Assembly: GCA_034359265.1 (NCBI GenBank)
Contig: CP136898.1
Span: 41,501,501-41,565,500 of the forward strand
Length of the DNA stretch: 64,000 nt
Reading direction: 5' to 3'
Source of the DNA: Canna indica
Lineage: Eukaryota > Streptophyta > Magnoliopsida > Zingiberales > Cannaceae
Below the pieces are notes generated by a model. It was not told the DNA's origin. It did not search any database and saw nothing but the letters and a program-made list of their open reading frames with translations. Position 1 is the first letter of the stretch. Each line of letters starts with the position of its first letter. Below are positions 36,266 to 48,560 of the stretch, one piece after another. The position numbers and the translations under genes are program-made.

Positions 36266-37564
36266 TCAATTTCTTGCTCTCCATTCATCCCACATTTGTT
36301 GTGCTAAGTTATCTCTCGATTGAGTCCATTCATTACTAGATTCAATGGTGCTAATTATGTTGATGTGTTCTTCTCCTATTGGTAGTTCATCATCCATGAT
36401 GGTAGCAGACTCCAACGGATTAATTTCCATGTTCATCCGAATAAAGTTATGGAGTAAACCACAAGCAAGAATAATACGACATTGAGTTTTTATCGGATAA
36501 AAGGATGGTGATCGAAGAATAGCCCATCTCTTCTTTAAAAGACCAAAACATCTCTCGACTACGATTTTGGGCTGCTCTTCGACTATTGCCCCACTCTTGA
36601 ATATGATATATATCATCTACCGCGATATGGCGCAAGGAATCCATCCCCATTTGTGTATCCACCATCCACAAAATTATTATATGAATTTTGGTTATTATTA
36701 TGGTAAGTCAATAATTATAATGAAGTTTATGTATGGCATACCAACTGGGACGTTCAATCCATTGTGTCTGGTGACTGCATCACTCACACTCTTGAATCAG
36801 AAGTTAACCCCTCCCGGCCAGCCTGATAACACATATATGAAATTCATATTTGGTGTACATACTCCTAGCAAATTTGTTGCAAGACCTCCTTTTCTTGTCT
36901 TGTATCTAGGTCTGTCTGCAGTAGGTGGTGTAACAACTATATATGTACCATCTAATGCTCCTAAACACCCCTACACATATCAAAACATGCGACAACGCAT
37001 ATTAATTGACGGTCTTCTAAATAATATTTAATATGTATATCAATGGTATATTGCTTACCTTGAACCACTTCCATCTCTCATCGGTGCAATCTTGTGGCAT
37101 AGGTTCTGGCTTTGCAAGTAAGACATCATGCAATCTAACAACAACATGTAACTCACGATGGCAATACCTACTAATGGTTTCTCCTGGTCTTTTGAATCTA
37201 ACCCGAATTATTCTAATTTTTGTGTGATGGGTTAGAATGTTTACAAAAATAGCAACTTGCTCCTCCACGGTCACCCTCCCATCACCCTACCACCCCGAAC
37301 AATCAACAGCTCACAAAGTCTTGCAAAAGCATTTCTAGACATTCTCAACTCCCAGATATAATTATTATCACTTTCCCTGATGATGGAATCCAAAACTTCC
37401 ATACGAGTCATATTTCTAGCAAGAGTTCTATAATCTACAGTTCTCCTCTCGTACTCATCACGCATTATAAATTTAACAAAAAAATATCCAACCGCAGACA
37501 TAGCAAGCAAGTGGATATACATTCTTCGTGTAGCAGCGTATAATATGAATGGCAACTCATCCAT
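36266..37564 (-). pseudogene. PIF/Harbinger DDE transposase
   Basis: The N-terminal exon (37564-37062) has RRTVDYRTLARNMTRMEVL, RMSRNAFARLCELL, TVEEQVAIFVNILTHHTK and RFKRPGETISRY, ending TDERWKWFK at a GT donor. The core follows at about 36990-36730: [13 protein letters not shown] (first catalytic Asp) and [17 protein letters not shown] decayed DSRV segment should hold the second Asp. GYTNGDGFLAPYRGR and VVERCFGLLKKRWAILR (catalytic Glu) and LLHNFIR complete it at 36680-36266. The segment between PYRG and VERCFG is shortened, and at least three stops or frameshifts are present. Confidence 0.88.
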
Positions 37565-38568
37565 TGTTCACTGAAAACAATTAACAAAAAATCAGAATAA
37601 TAAAATCTATTTAATGCATTATCCAAGTGCAGCAATAAGATTGAAAAAAAAACCACTGTTAAAAAAACAAACTACTATTCTGCCATACTGGTAATAAAAA
37701 ACAAAAACAAAAAAAAAGAGCGAAGAAAAAAAAAAGCAACTAAAATAATCAAACTACTAGGAAAAATTATGCAAATATAAAATCATAGTTTAAAAGTTTA
37801 AATTGACCAAGCCATACAGTTTTGCCAAGACTTCAAACACTGATCATAATAATCACAAGTTATACAATGTGATCAAGCATCAACAATAATCAAAGCATAT
37901 TATACTCAAACAGTATACAACGGTATACTCAAACATCAACAATCATATATTATCTAGAATAAAAAATACTCATGACAGTATACAACATGCATCAATCGAT
38001 AGTATACAAAGCAGAAAATATTCTTGAGAGGCGAGAGGAAGTAATTTTTTAGTAATCAAAGCTAAAAATAATAAAAAATCAGCGAGAGAGGCGAGAGGAG
38101 GCAACAATGCTCTTGAGAGAGCTGATAGAAATCAGAGAGGCGAGAGGAGGTGATAGAAATCGAGAGAGGGGGGTCAACGAGAGAGGGAGATTAGCGAGAG
38201 AGGGAGATCAACGAGGAGGAAGATCAGCGAGAGAGGGAGATCAATAGCATACCTGAGGCGAAGATGCGACTGGAAGTAGCGGGTGAGGCGACTGTGCGAA
38301 CAACGGGTGAGAGGCAACTGTGCGAACAACGGGTGTCGGCTAGGTTAGAGAGTCAGGTGTTTACTAGAGGGCATTGAGGTCTTTTTCCCTCAATGTCCTC
38401 CGCCCTATTTTGGTGTACCGAGAATTTTCTTGATACACCAAAAGGGCCCAAAATCCTGTCCCGGACAGGATTTAAAATCATGTCCCTCATCTTTTTTACA
38501 AAACAAACGGGGGACAAGAGCCGAAATCCAGTCCAGTCCCCCGTTTTTTAACAAAACAAATGGGCCCT

Positions 38569-40045
38569 CTTGATGGTATGTTGTAACATTCCGAAATATC
38601 CCAGATGGGATATTGTAACATCTTGAAACATCCTGGAATATCCCATAATATCCCAGAATATCTTGAAACATCCCGGATGGACATTTCGGAATAGTCCAGA
38701 ACATCCTGGATGGACATCCCGGAACATCCCGGATGGACATTCTGGAATAGCCTGGAATAGCCCAAAATGTTTCGGGATGTTACAATATCCCATCCAGGAT
38801 ATTCTAGGATGTTACAACATCTCATCTGGAATGTTATTTATGACTTGGAAGCTCTTGCTAATTGATTAGGTTCATGTCCTAGGTATATTTGCATCATTAT
38901 GGGGATTAATACAATCATTCAAAACATCCTAAACCTAAACTCTATTCTTCCTGAAGAGTCCGAGCGCGTCGACCAACGTCCTTTTGATTCACCGATTTTT
39001 TTGATATTTCTGATCGAGGACATCGCGCACAAACCGATATGGAACCTGAATATATTTCTTCATGAAATCATTAGTTCCATGTTTGTTATCATCAAAACTG
39101 AGATTAAGAGCAAGGTTGAAAACCTTAGGCCAACAATCTCCCCCTTTTTGATGATGACAAAAAACCTTAAGAAAATATTTTCTATTAAACATAAAGGAAG
39201 TCAATCATTGAATTTTGCCCGCTATCTATATGTATGGTTTCCCTATATTTTTTTCCCTTTTACTTTCCAGGTCAAACTATCCAGATTTCCCAAAATATCG
39301 CCAACGGCTCTATTTTGAATTTCTACCCATTGAGCTTATTGGAAATCGAGCTCCTACCCTTGGGATCTCTATATAAGACTCCAAACTTGTCTTCCAAAGC
39401 ACCTAACACTCATTGAGACATATTTGATCACCATTGAGCTTGATTGAGCCATCCTTTGTGTAAACCCTAGCGTGGAGACAAAAACCCTTGATCTTTCCTT
39501 CAATCTTCAATTGTTTCATCATCAAGGCATCAAGAGGAGCTATGACTTCTTGGTTGAGAGCTAAGTTTGTATTGTTTATTATTGCTCTCATTTACTTGTA
39601 TTTTTAGTGTTTACTTCAGTGTATATCAAGTGTGTAGATCTTGAGTATGGTAGTTGCCTTGGTGTGGAGGCTTAAATCTACCGGTGTACTTAGTTTACTA
39701 GGATTAGTGATTATTGTCCCTTAGGGTTGAGGTGAAAGAATACTCTCGGTAATAAGGCGAAGACTGTTCAGCTAAAAGGTCCTCATTGTAAGGGAAACGA
39801 TATAATCTAGTAAAACTATGTTTGGAAATCTTAAGCAGGGTGCTTAGGTAGTTGAGTAGGTATTGGGGCCGAACCACTATAAATCAAAGTGGTTGCATTG
39901 ATTCTATTTGTGTTTGCCCAATTATCATATTTACTTGCATCCCCAATTTGCCTAAGTTGTTAAAGAAATGATTAAAACCGAACCAGGCTAAAGTTTAAGT
40001 GAACATACTATTCACCCCCCTCTAGTGTAGGTTATTTCACTAACA
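38569..40045 (+). repeat. 3' LTR of element A, second part, with an inverted insert
   Basis: Continues the LTR after the Harbinger element with the CATCCCGGATGG-type palindrome cluster (38580-38767). It is interrupted by an inverted segment (38768-39260) and then resumes with TTTCCAGGTCAAACT, as at 14040. TATATAAG at 39370-39377 is a good TATA box. Ends CACTAACA at 40045. Confidence 0.85.
38768..39260 (-). repeat. Inverted copy of the element's own polypurine tract and LTR start
   Basis: On the minus strand this reads as the last ~125 bp of the internal region (compare 33665-33792, including the AAAAAGGGGGAGAT tract), then TGTTGGCC and about 365 bp of LTR. It sits at the palindromic AGTACTAGTACT position of the LTR seen intact at 14026. 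Confidence 0.85.
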
Positions 40046-40746
40046 AGTTCAATTAGTGCCTTCCCGGTGTTCAAGCCGTCATCTACATGGTGTCGAACAC
40101 CTCCTCTCTGCGTGCGCACCAAAATAGGGTAGCAAGCATGCTCATCGCCAAACAACCCCTAAACTTCTAATTTTACAAAACTAAAAGAAGAAGACCTCAA
40201 ACAACCCTTGGGGAAAGGTTTAAGAAGAGGGAGAACTGAATTACAATAAGAATTCTCAAGAGGAAGACAGGGGTACGAAAGTCCTATTTAAAGGATACAG
40301 TGTTGAAATTTCATAAATTTACAAGCAATCAACACAACCATGATTACACACAGTTACATGCACATAGGGCTCATCCATAATCATCATTTCATGCATTACA
40401 TCATATATAAAAAAGAAAGGAAAAAAACATAATCCAAAATCGCGCAAATTCGATCACGTTTCCACTCAAAACGGTTCAAACAACACATGTCGATTTTTTC
40501 GATTCTCGAGGCTGTTCAATCATGAACCCATGAGGTTTTTGAGTTTGACTGTCCAAAATTATTATGGGCAGTAGGCTTCTACCTCGATTGATCGCATGAA
40601 CCGTGGAGCCAAGGAAAACAACTCAAAGACCCCCGAAAACCAAAATTGGGCATCATGACGTTTAGTGAGTGAACGGTTCATAAACACGATCAAAACGCGA
40701 AATAAAAATTCCAAAAAAATGCTAAAGGTGGCTTTGATACCATTAT
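40046..40746 (-). mobile_element. Leader of element D (minus strand) with primer-binding site
   Basis: On the minus strand TGGTATCAAAGCC at 40730-40742 is a methionine-tRNA-type primer site, four bases from the LTR end at 40747. The leader runs leftwards to the insertion point of element A. No coding domain seen; gag would lie further left, and is not found beyond A. Confidence 0.6.
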
Positions 40747-40862
40747 TGGGGTGCGAATAGAAAAACACAGCATAAAATGGAATTTAAAAATTCGAACACC
40801 CTGGAAAACAACGATCTACTTTAGTAAGTTTAAGGAATTAAGCATAGGAAGAAAGTATACCT

Positions 40863-41261
40863 TCAACCGTGGTTGACGGAGCTTCTCCTATCCCCGTTCA
40901 ATACGCACACACACGCATCCTCCAATGCTAGTCCACACCAAGCACCTCGCAACGAAAGGGGAAATGATGAACATGGCTCGTTGTAGCTCAACAGAGTGGC
41001 TTTCTCAACCTTGAAAAGCACCAAGGCTAGGCTGACCCTTCTAGCAAGAACCATGCTCCAAAACGGGAGGAATAGAGGATGAAAAAGCCACGGAACGAGA
41101 GGATGGAAGACATAATACCTCGTTGCCCTCTTTTGTTTTCTCAAAGGAAAGGAAGTGACGACACACAAAGGTGGAGAAGAAAACCTCTCCAGCTTCTCGA
41201 AGAACTCGGGGAAGGGAGGATGATGGCCGACCACTCAAGGAAGAAGATGGAGGTTCTTTGA
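40863..41261. other. Open frames inside the D LTR, not considered genes
   Basis: Overlapping frames on both strands have no domain and fall within the R/U5-like part of the D LTR, upstream of its primer site. I see no coding function. Confidence 0.4.
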
Positions 41262-42930
41262 AACTTCTTTCTACTCAAGAATCTTTCTCTTGTTCACACC
41301 AAGAAGATTGGAAATAAACTTTTAATTCTTCTCTTTCCTCATGGAGTATTCGGCCACCTTAAGAGGAGAAGGAGGGGACGACTACAAGAGTAGACCCGAC
41401 CCTCCCCTAAAATCTCTCCAGGAATTCAAAATTCCGGCGTTTGCCTCCAAAATATATTTCACATCTAATTATTTCCTAATTATTTCTAAATTTATTAATT
41501 CCAATTAAATAGAAACTTTAATTTATCTCCATAAATTAAAATCCTATTAATAGGAATAAGATTTATCTTAATAAATTAAATTTCTATCATATAGGAATTA
41601 TATTCATGTAGATAAATTAAATTCCTATTTATAGAATCATGATATATCTAAATAAATCAATTATCTATAAATTTATGATTGATCAAATTCCTATTAATTA
41701 TGATTTATCTAAATAAATTAATTCTCTATAAATCTATGATTTATCAAATTCCTATTAATTATGATTTATCTAAATAAATTAATTCCAAATTAACAGGAGC
41801 ATGCGCATGGGGGAAATCAAATTTTCCTCCATGAATTTTTATTTCAAAAATCAAATTAATTATGTTTAATTCTTAATTAAACATATCCCTGATTTATGTT
41901 TAATTCTTAATTAAACATATCCCTGATTTATGTTTAATTAATTTCTTAATTCAAAATTAAGATTTTAATCAATCATATAAAATAGTACCGTGTGCTAAAA
42001 CCATACGACTTTAGGGTTACTCTATAAATTAGGATTTTCGAGGAACTCCTTGTGCTTTTGTTCCTATAGGAAACACCTTTCCTATCTTATCCGTAAAAGA
42101 GATCCGTGATCGAGTTGCAGCATGTCTATGCTAGTAGACATATAGTGCCGCGGGCGAGCTCTATCTCATAAAGTCCGTTACGAGGTTAGCATGTTGTGTG
42201 TGACCTATTGAGCCCCGCACTAGCTAAGCCAGCAGTGAGTTGTACATAATAGAGAGTCGGATCGATAGAACATCTTTTATTCAAATCTCACGAGCCAACA
42301 CTAAACCCCTTCAGTATGGTCGTGTGAGACTCCACTCACAAGTCAAGATTGACGTCTAGCAACATGTCATAACTACCCGGATAGTGTGAGTTTCAATCTA
42401 CAGGGATTGAACGCCCTTCGGTGATTAGTTACCGTGCAACTAAATCCTTCGGTTACAACATCCCAAAGTCGGCTAGGGTACGAAAGAAGTATCAAACCCT
42501 AATACTAATTCATATATCTTATTGATACTCATATAAGGATTCCATCATGTGTTCCTCGTGTAGGTTTATTCAGTGAACTCATTCCCTAATGAGCACCTGC
42601 GCTTGTACATTAATGACGGTTTATGGGTAACTGTGAGATCAGCTACCCCCTATCGTATAGGGCATGTATCAAGTGCGCTAGTCTTCCCGGAATCACCAAT
42701 CCCCCAATCGGTGATCCTACGACTAGGAACATTTAGAACAAGGGCATCTGGATTCCAAGTCTCACTAGCATGATCTCATCATGGCCTTGGAATTATTCAC
42801 CCGGGTCCATGGGGTTCATCACAATCTAATATAGATACAACACGTGATGAAAAGTTACATCATTTATTCATTATCAAAAATAGTTCCCTATACATCGACA
42901 TGTGATTGGCTCAAGGGCACTATTTCTTTC

Positions 42931-44162
42931 TGTTGGACTAAGGTTTTCAACCTTGGTCATCATCTTGATTTTGATGATAACAAACTTATTCTAATGAATT
43001 TATCAAGTGTTTGATCTCAGGTTGAGGTTACGATATGCGCGCGAAGTTCATTCGGAGAAAAACAAGAATTGACCAAAATGGCTCCGTCATAGATCGAGTA
43101 AAAAAATCTAGAGTTAGAAATAGAATTCATGTAATATGTCTCTAGGTATATATTCCAAGCCTAATTGTAATATCATCCAAGCCAAGACTTGGTAAAAGAA
43201 CCCGGAAGCGAAGCGCGCAAGAAGAAAACTCGAAGAAACGGTCTCTGCCCAGGTTCAATCGACCGATCGGTCGATCGAATGAAGTTAAAAATTGGCAGTA
43301 GCCAATTCGGTCGATCGAATGTGGTGAAAAATTGGCAGTAGCCAATTCGATCGATCGAAGTGTGCCCAAAAGCGGCAGATTATCGCAATCGCTTGGGTAG
43401 TCGATCAGTCGACAAGCGATCGGGAGTCCCCAACGAGCAGAAAAATGATTGTTTGGTGGAGCTGCCAAGTGAGTGGTTATAAATACCCCTCACCAGCCTT
43501 CCAAGAGGTTTTTTAACCATTCATTGAAGATCTCCGAGAGTGTTCTTGAGCCTTCCCAAGTGGATTTCATCGCGCAAGCTTCGACGATCGTTCATCTACT
43601 CGAAGCATTCTTTCTGCCTCATCTTCGGCTTCACTTCGAGCTCTACATCTTGACGAATTGGAGGCTTTGGAGGCTTTGGAGGCTTTGCAAGGGAGCTCAC
43701 TTGTGTGGTTTAATTCTTAGATCCTTTGTTGTTATTTTTTTTGTTATTAAACTAGGTTTCCATTGTTAGCTTGTTAGGTGTGCTAGGTTAAACACTTAGG
43801 ATTTCCTTTGTAGAATTATTTTTGCCTAGGTGAATAGGTGTGAGGCATTCTCAAAGAGTTGAGAAGCGAGTCCTCGGTTGTATTCAAAGGAAAACACATT
43901 ATCTATAAAGGAGTTGGTTAGAAATCCTTGGTGGGGAGCCAAGGTAGTGGAGTAGGCGGTGTTGGCCGAACCACTATAATCTCTTGTGTTTGCGTTGACT
44001 TGTTTGATTGCTTATAATTGCTTTTCATATTTACTAACGAATATCATTTAGTCGCACTTAGTTTCAGTTGAAGTTTGAATTGATTTAAAAGAAATTGAAT
44101 TGAAGTTAAAATTAACCCAACACTATTCAATCCCCCCATCTAGTGTGGGTATTCACTCAACA
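42931..44162 (+). repeat. 5' LTR of element C
   Basis: Begins TGTTGGAC and ends CTCAACA. TATAAATA box at 43478-43485. A palindrome cluster with GATCGATCG and GGTCGATCGA cores lies at 43255-43410, upstream of the TATA box. Confidence 0.93.
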
Positions 44163-44215
44163 ATTGGTATCAGAGCAAGGTTGTAGGAATAGATTTAACC
44201 ATCTAACCTACACTT

Positions 44216-45864
44216 ATGGATTCTAGTATCACACTAGGTCAAGGGCTTTCAACTCGTGCACCACCTCTTTTTGATGGAAACAACTATCCCTATTGGAAAA
44301 CTAGGATGAGTATTTTCTTGCAATCCCTAGGATTAGATGCTTGGAGAACTATTCATGTTAATTATGAGCTACCCTCCAAGAGCATGGATGATTGGTCTCG
44401 AGAAGAGATCAAATTGTTTAATTCAAATGCCAAAGCAGTGAATGCATTACATTGTGGTTTATCTATAAATGATTATGTTGTAAATCTGCTTATGATATTT
44501 GGCATATTTTAGAAACCACCCATGAGAGAACTTCCCAAGTTAAAGAGTCCAAAACAAATTTGCTTATGCATGACTATGAACTCTTTAAAATGCATACTCA
44601 TGATAACATAGATCAAATGTATGCCCATTTTTAAAATATTTTCAATGCTTTAACTAACCTTGGAAGGGACATACAAGAGGAAGAAAAAGTGAGGAAGATT
44701 CTTCGATCACTTCCCAAAGCATGGGAGCCAAAGGTGGTTGCTATCATGGAGGCCAAGAATCTTGGCACCATGAAGATCACCGAACTCATTGGATCTCTCA
44801 TGACCCATGAGATCCATATGAAGGCAAAAAATGAGGAAGATGCCCCCAAAGGCAAGAATATTGCCTTAAAAGCATCATTTGGTGATAGGACCTCATCATC
44901 ATCATCATCGGAGAATGAAGGATCCGAGTACCACGAAGATATGATTCATCTTGGATGGATATTGATGGAGCTAATGGGAAAGTCTCTCAAGAAGAAGAAG
45001 GGCAAAAATAGAATCATATGCTTCCAATGCAACAAGCCCGGACACTTGGAGAGCGATTGTCCTAAGACCAAGCTCACCTCCTCATCATCCTCAAAGAAAG
45101 ATAAAAGAAGAAGGATGAAGAAGAAAGCACTAATGACTACTTGGGATGTAAGCGAGTCATCACCACCTTCAAGTGGGAAAGAAAGCTCAAGGGAGAATGC
45201 AAACCTTTGTTTCATTACGAAGGATAATGAGGTACCCACTATTACTATAGGTGGTAATATCTTTACACAAGTAGAATTAGAAAATGAAATTGAGCATATG
45301 TATGAAGAATTTAGTAGCGTTAGAAAAAGATTCAAGGAACTTAAAAAGGAAAATAAAATGCTGGAACAAGAAAATGATGATCTTTTGCTTTCTTGTAATT
45401 AGTCAAGAATGAAGGTTGAACTTCTAGAAAACGATAAAAATTTCTTAGAAAAGAAAAATATAGATCTACAAACTTTGAATGACTCAATGAAAATAGAAAA
45501 TGCCTCATTATGCTTACAAATTAAAAAATTGAATGTTGGCATGTTATCATTAAAAAATGAGTTACTTTCATTAAATGAGAAAATAAAAAATATGTATGCT
45601 CATGCCTCTTATGCAAAATTCTCTAAAGTATCTTTCGATGCTCATCCACACATTCATGTCCATCATCATGCTTCTATTAAATTTGAAGGTCATTGTTTTT
45701 GTTGTGGCATGTATGGACATATGGTTAGAGATTGTGTATTAAAAAGGAACCCCAATGCTAAATCACTTTGGGTTCCAAAATCTTCTAACCCCCAAGGATC
45801 CAAAGAAATTTGGGTACCAAAGTCTTCATGCTTAAATGTAGGGGGAGACACTACACTTAAATGA
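44216..45864 (+). pseudogene. Gag of element C, UBN2 core retained
   Basis: Starts MDSSITLGQGLSTRAPPLFD and continues NNYPYWKTRMSIFLQS and DDWSREEIKLFNSNAKAVN. A frameshift near 44490 leads into AYDIWHILETTHE, EEEKVRKILRSLPKAWEPKV and LMTHEIHMK, the UBN2 core missing in A and B. A zinc knuckle (CFQCNKPGHLESDC, about 45020-45062), a coiled coil (45250-45600), a second knuckle (CFCCGMYGHMVRDC, about 45695-45737) and two WVPK repeats follow. Stops: TAA at about 44632 and TAG at 45400. It would form the virus-like particle. The frame ends before any protease motif. Confidence 0.88.
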
Positions 45865-47346
45865 AGACACATTGATGGCTTGAAGTTGCTTGGAAAGTAA
45901 AGAAAGAGGAACTAAGATTATTGCAACTTCTTGACTAATGTGATCTGTATCAACTCCTAACTGTACTCTTGCTTGCATCACTATTGGAGTTTGATAATTA
46001 GTGTATATGCTTTATTTAGTACTCACTTGATACTTGATTGTCCATGTATTCACCCTTGATTAACATCCTTGTGACATCAAGTTTTTGGATTTTAATTTTT
46101 CATTTTATTTTCGGTCTCCTCGGAGGCCATTTATGACCTATAATGGGTCTATGCAATCTTTGGTTTTAAAACCTTGGCTAATTGTGGCCGTATTGGTTTT
46201 CAACCTTAGGAAGGATTTGAGATCTTGATTGTAAAATGCTTTTCACTTCTTGAGATCTCCTTGATTCATTTTGATTTCAATTTTGGTTGCATTTTGAAAA
46301 ATGAATCCCCACTAGTTAGCAAAACTTGACTTTTGAGAAATAAACTTGATCCTTTGCTATCTAGTTTATAAACTTGATAAGTAAGAAAATGTCTATTGTG
46401 TCTTTTATGTTTCAATTACTTGAAAGTTAAGCATTGATTAGGATGCAAATATCTTTAGAGAACACAGGCTAAATACTTGAAAATTCAATGAGGTAGTAGT
46501 TTCACCTTTGCACCATGTAGTATGATACCTCATAAAGCATGTAGAAACTCTTGCACCTTGCTCATGATAAAGTACTTGATTGTGTCTATATGAAAATTCA
46601 TGAGCTTTTAAGAAAATAACTTGTAGACAATCTCTTGATATACCATGTTAATTATTGATCAAAATTGTGCCAAGTCATTTGAGTAATCTTTGGGACTATA
46701 TCAAGTAACTCAAACTTTGTATACATGATTAGAATGATCATATCTTAGTCATATACAAGTTTGATCAAAATTAGAAATGATTATGAAAAATGAGTATTTT
46801 TCAATAAAACGTGAAATCTGAAATCTCAACGATTTATCAAAGAATATAGAAAATTAATTTTAGGAAAAAAAAAATTTCTGCACTTTGCTTGAAAAATCTA
46901 GTTTTCGCTGAAAAAGTTGCAAAAATTTTCATTGAGAATTCGATTTTACATGATTTTGGATAAATCTTTATCAAAAATCGGAAACTTAGTCTTTATTGAG
47001 TAAATGCATTTTGGATATCCCATAATCGATTATGTATAACCCTCTTGACATATCTTGAAACTTGTGTTTATTATTTCAAAGCATCCTTGATAACATATTT
47101 GCTTAAATCTTATCATTGTGGAATTTAAGGAAAGTCTAGAAGTGCTTAACTTAGGCCATTTTTGATTGATGTCAAAAGGGGAAGAAGAATCTAGACATAG
47201 ACATGCATATAGTTAGGGGGAATTTATTCTAAATATGCATGTTGATAGGGGGAGCATTATACATTTACTTGATGAAATGTTATGCTTATTGATATATTTC
47301 TTAATGCATTTATTGAGAAGTTTGTCATCATCAAAAAGGGAGAGAT
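45865..47346 (+). other. Non-coding 3' region of element C
   Basis: Follows gag directly and has no pol domain. It contains CTCCTCGGAGGCC and, towards the end, GATTGATGTCAAAAGGGGAAG, TAGTTAGGGGGA and GATAGGGGGAG polypurine tracts, as multiple tracts are reported for Sireviruses. Confidence 0.75.
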
Positions 47347-48560
47347 TATTGGACTAAGGTTTTCAACCTTGGTCATCATCTTGATTTTGAACATAACAAA
47401 CTTATTCTAATGAATTTATCAAGTGTTTGATCTCAGGTTGAGGTTACCATATGCACGCAAAGTTCGTTCGGAGAAAAACAAGAATTTACAAAAATGGCTT
47501 CGTCATAGATCGAGTAGAAAATCTTGAGTTAGAAATAGAATTCATGTAATATGTCTCTAGGTATATATTCCAAGCCTAATTATAATATCATCCAAGTCAA
47601 GACTTGGTAAAAGAACTCGGAAGCGAAGCACGCAAGAAGAATACTCGAAGAAATAGTCTCTGCCCAGGTTCGGTCGACCGAATGAAGCCAAAAATTGGTA
47701 GTAACCAATTCGGTCAATCGAATGTGGTGAAAATTTGGCAGTAGCCAATTCGATCGAAGTGCGTCCAAAAGCGGCAGATTGTCGCAGTCACTTCGGCGAT
47801 CGATCGACGATCGACCAGCAAACAATCGGGCGTCCCCAACGAGCAAAAAAATGCCCGTTGGGTGGAGCTGCCGAGTGAGGGGTTATAAATACCCCTCACC
47901 AGCCTTCCAAGAGGTTTTTTAACCATTCATTGAAGATCTCCTAGAGTATTCTAGAGCCTTCCCAAGTAGATTTCATCGTGCAAGCTTCGACGATCGTTCA
48001 TCTACTTGAAGCATTCTTTTCGCCTTATCTCCGGCTTCACTTCGAGCTCTACATCTTGATGAGTTGGAGGATTTGGAGGCTTTGCAAGGGAGCTCACTTG
48101 TGTGGTTTAATTCTTAGCTTCTTTGTTGTTATTTTTCTTGTTATTAAACTGGTTTCCATTGTTAGCTTGCTAGGTGTGCTAGGTTAAACACTTAGGATTT
48201 CTTTTGTAGAATTGTGTTTTGCCTAGGTGAATAGGTGTGAGGCATTCTCAAAGGGTTGAGAAGTGAGTCCTTGATTGTATTCAAAGGGAAATACATTATC
48301 TATAAAGGAGTTGGTTAGAAATCCTTGGTGGGGAGCCAAGGAAGTGGAGTAGGCAGTGTTGGCCGAACCACTATAATCTCTGGTGTTTGCATTGCCTTGT
48401 TTGATTGCTTATAATTGCTTTTCATATTTGCTAACGAATATCATTTAGTCGCACTTAGTTTCAGTTGAAGTTTGAATTGATTTAAAAGAAATTGAATTGA
48501 AGTTAAAATTAACCCAATACTATTCAACCCCCCCCCCCCCCCATGGGTATTCACTCAACA
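47347..48560 (+). repeat. 3' LTR of element C
   Basis: Starts TATTGGAC (TG changed to TA) and ends CTCAACA. TATAAATA at about 47884-47891; palindrome cluster at 47665-47830. Near its end a run of about 16 C replaces the TCCCCCCATCTAGTGT text of the 5' LTR. Confidence 0.92.

Larger units (their letters stand above)
34102..38568 (-). mobile_element. PIF/Harbinger transposon in the 3' LTR of A
   Basis: It interrupts an LTR sequence that is continuous at 13905. Ends resemble each other as inverted repeats (AGACCCATTTGGTT at the left, AGGGCCCATTTGTTTTG read inwards from the right). It carries both genes typical of the superfamily on the minus strand, a DDE transposase and a Myb/SANT-like protein. 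Short palindromes around AGGTGTCCTG and CCTGTCCCGGACAGG lie inside the ends. The expected 3-bp duplication could not be settled. Confidence 0.88.
13598..40045 (+). mobile_element. Sirevirus-like gag-only LTR element A, split by nested insertions
   Basis: Outer limits are a 5' LTR (13598-14893) and a rearranged 3' LTR ending at 40045, flanked by GGTTC and AGTTC (4 of 5 identical). It has an initiator-tRNA primer site, a gag gene, no pol, a long non-coding 3' half and polypurine tracts of the GTCAAAAGGRGGAGAA type ahead of the 3' LTR, all typical of copia elements of the Sirevirus lineage. Three later insertions lie within it: CACTA C2 with a Gypsy element inside, a solo LTR and a Harbinger element. 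Removing them leaves about 7.6 kb. Confidence 0.85.
42931..48560 (+). mobile_element. Sirevirus-like gag-only LTR element C
   Basis: LTRs at 42931-44162 and 47347-48560 are flanked by perfect CTTTC duplications (42926-42930 and 48561-48565). A primer site (ATTGGTATCAGAGC, 44163) and final polypurine tract (AAAAAGGGAGAGA, 47333-47345) are present. The element has gag but no pol. It inserted into the LTR of element D. Confidence 0.93.

Noticed and set aside
38405..38825. Several overlapping open frames with repeated G-M-F-x-D-V and N-I-P motifs
   Set aside because: They come from the tandem palindrome units of the A LTR and the Harbinger end; no coding signal beyond the repeat.
42573..42773. 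66-codon open frame in the D LTR
   Set aside because: It lies within LTR sequence with no domain and no support from composition.
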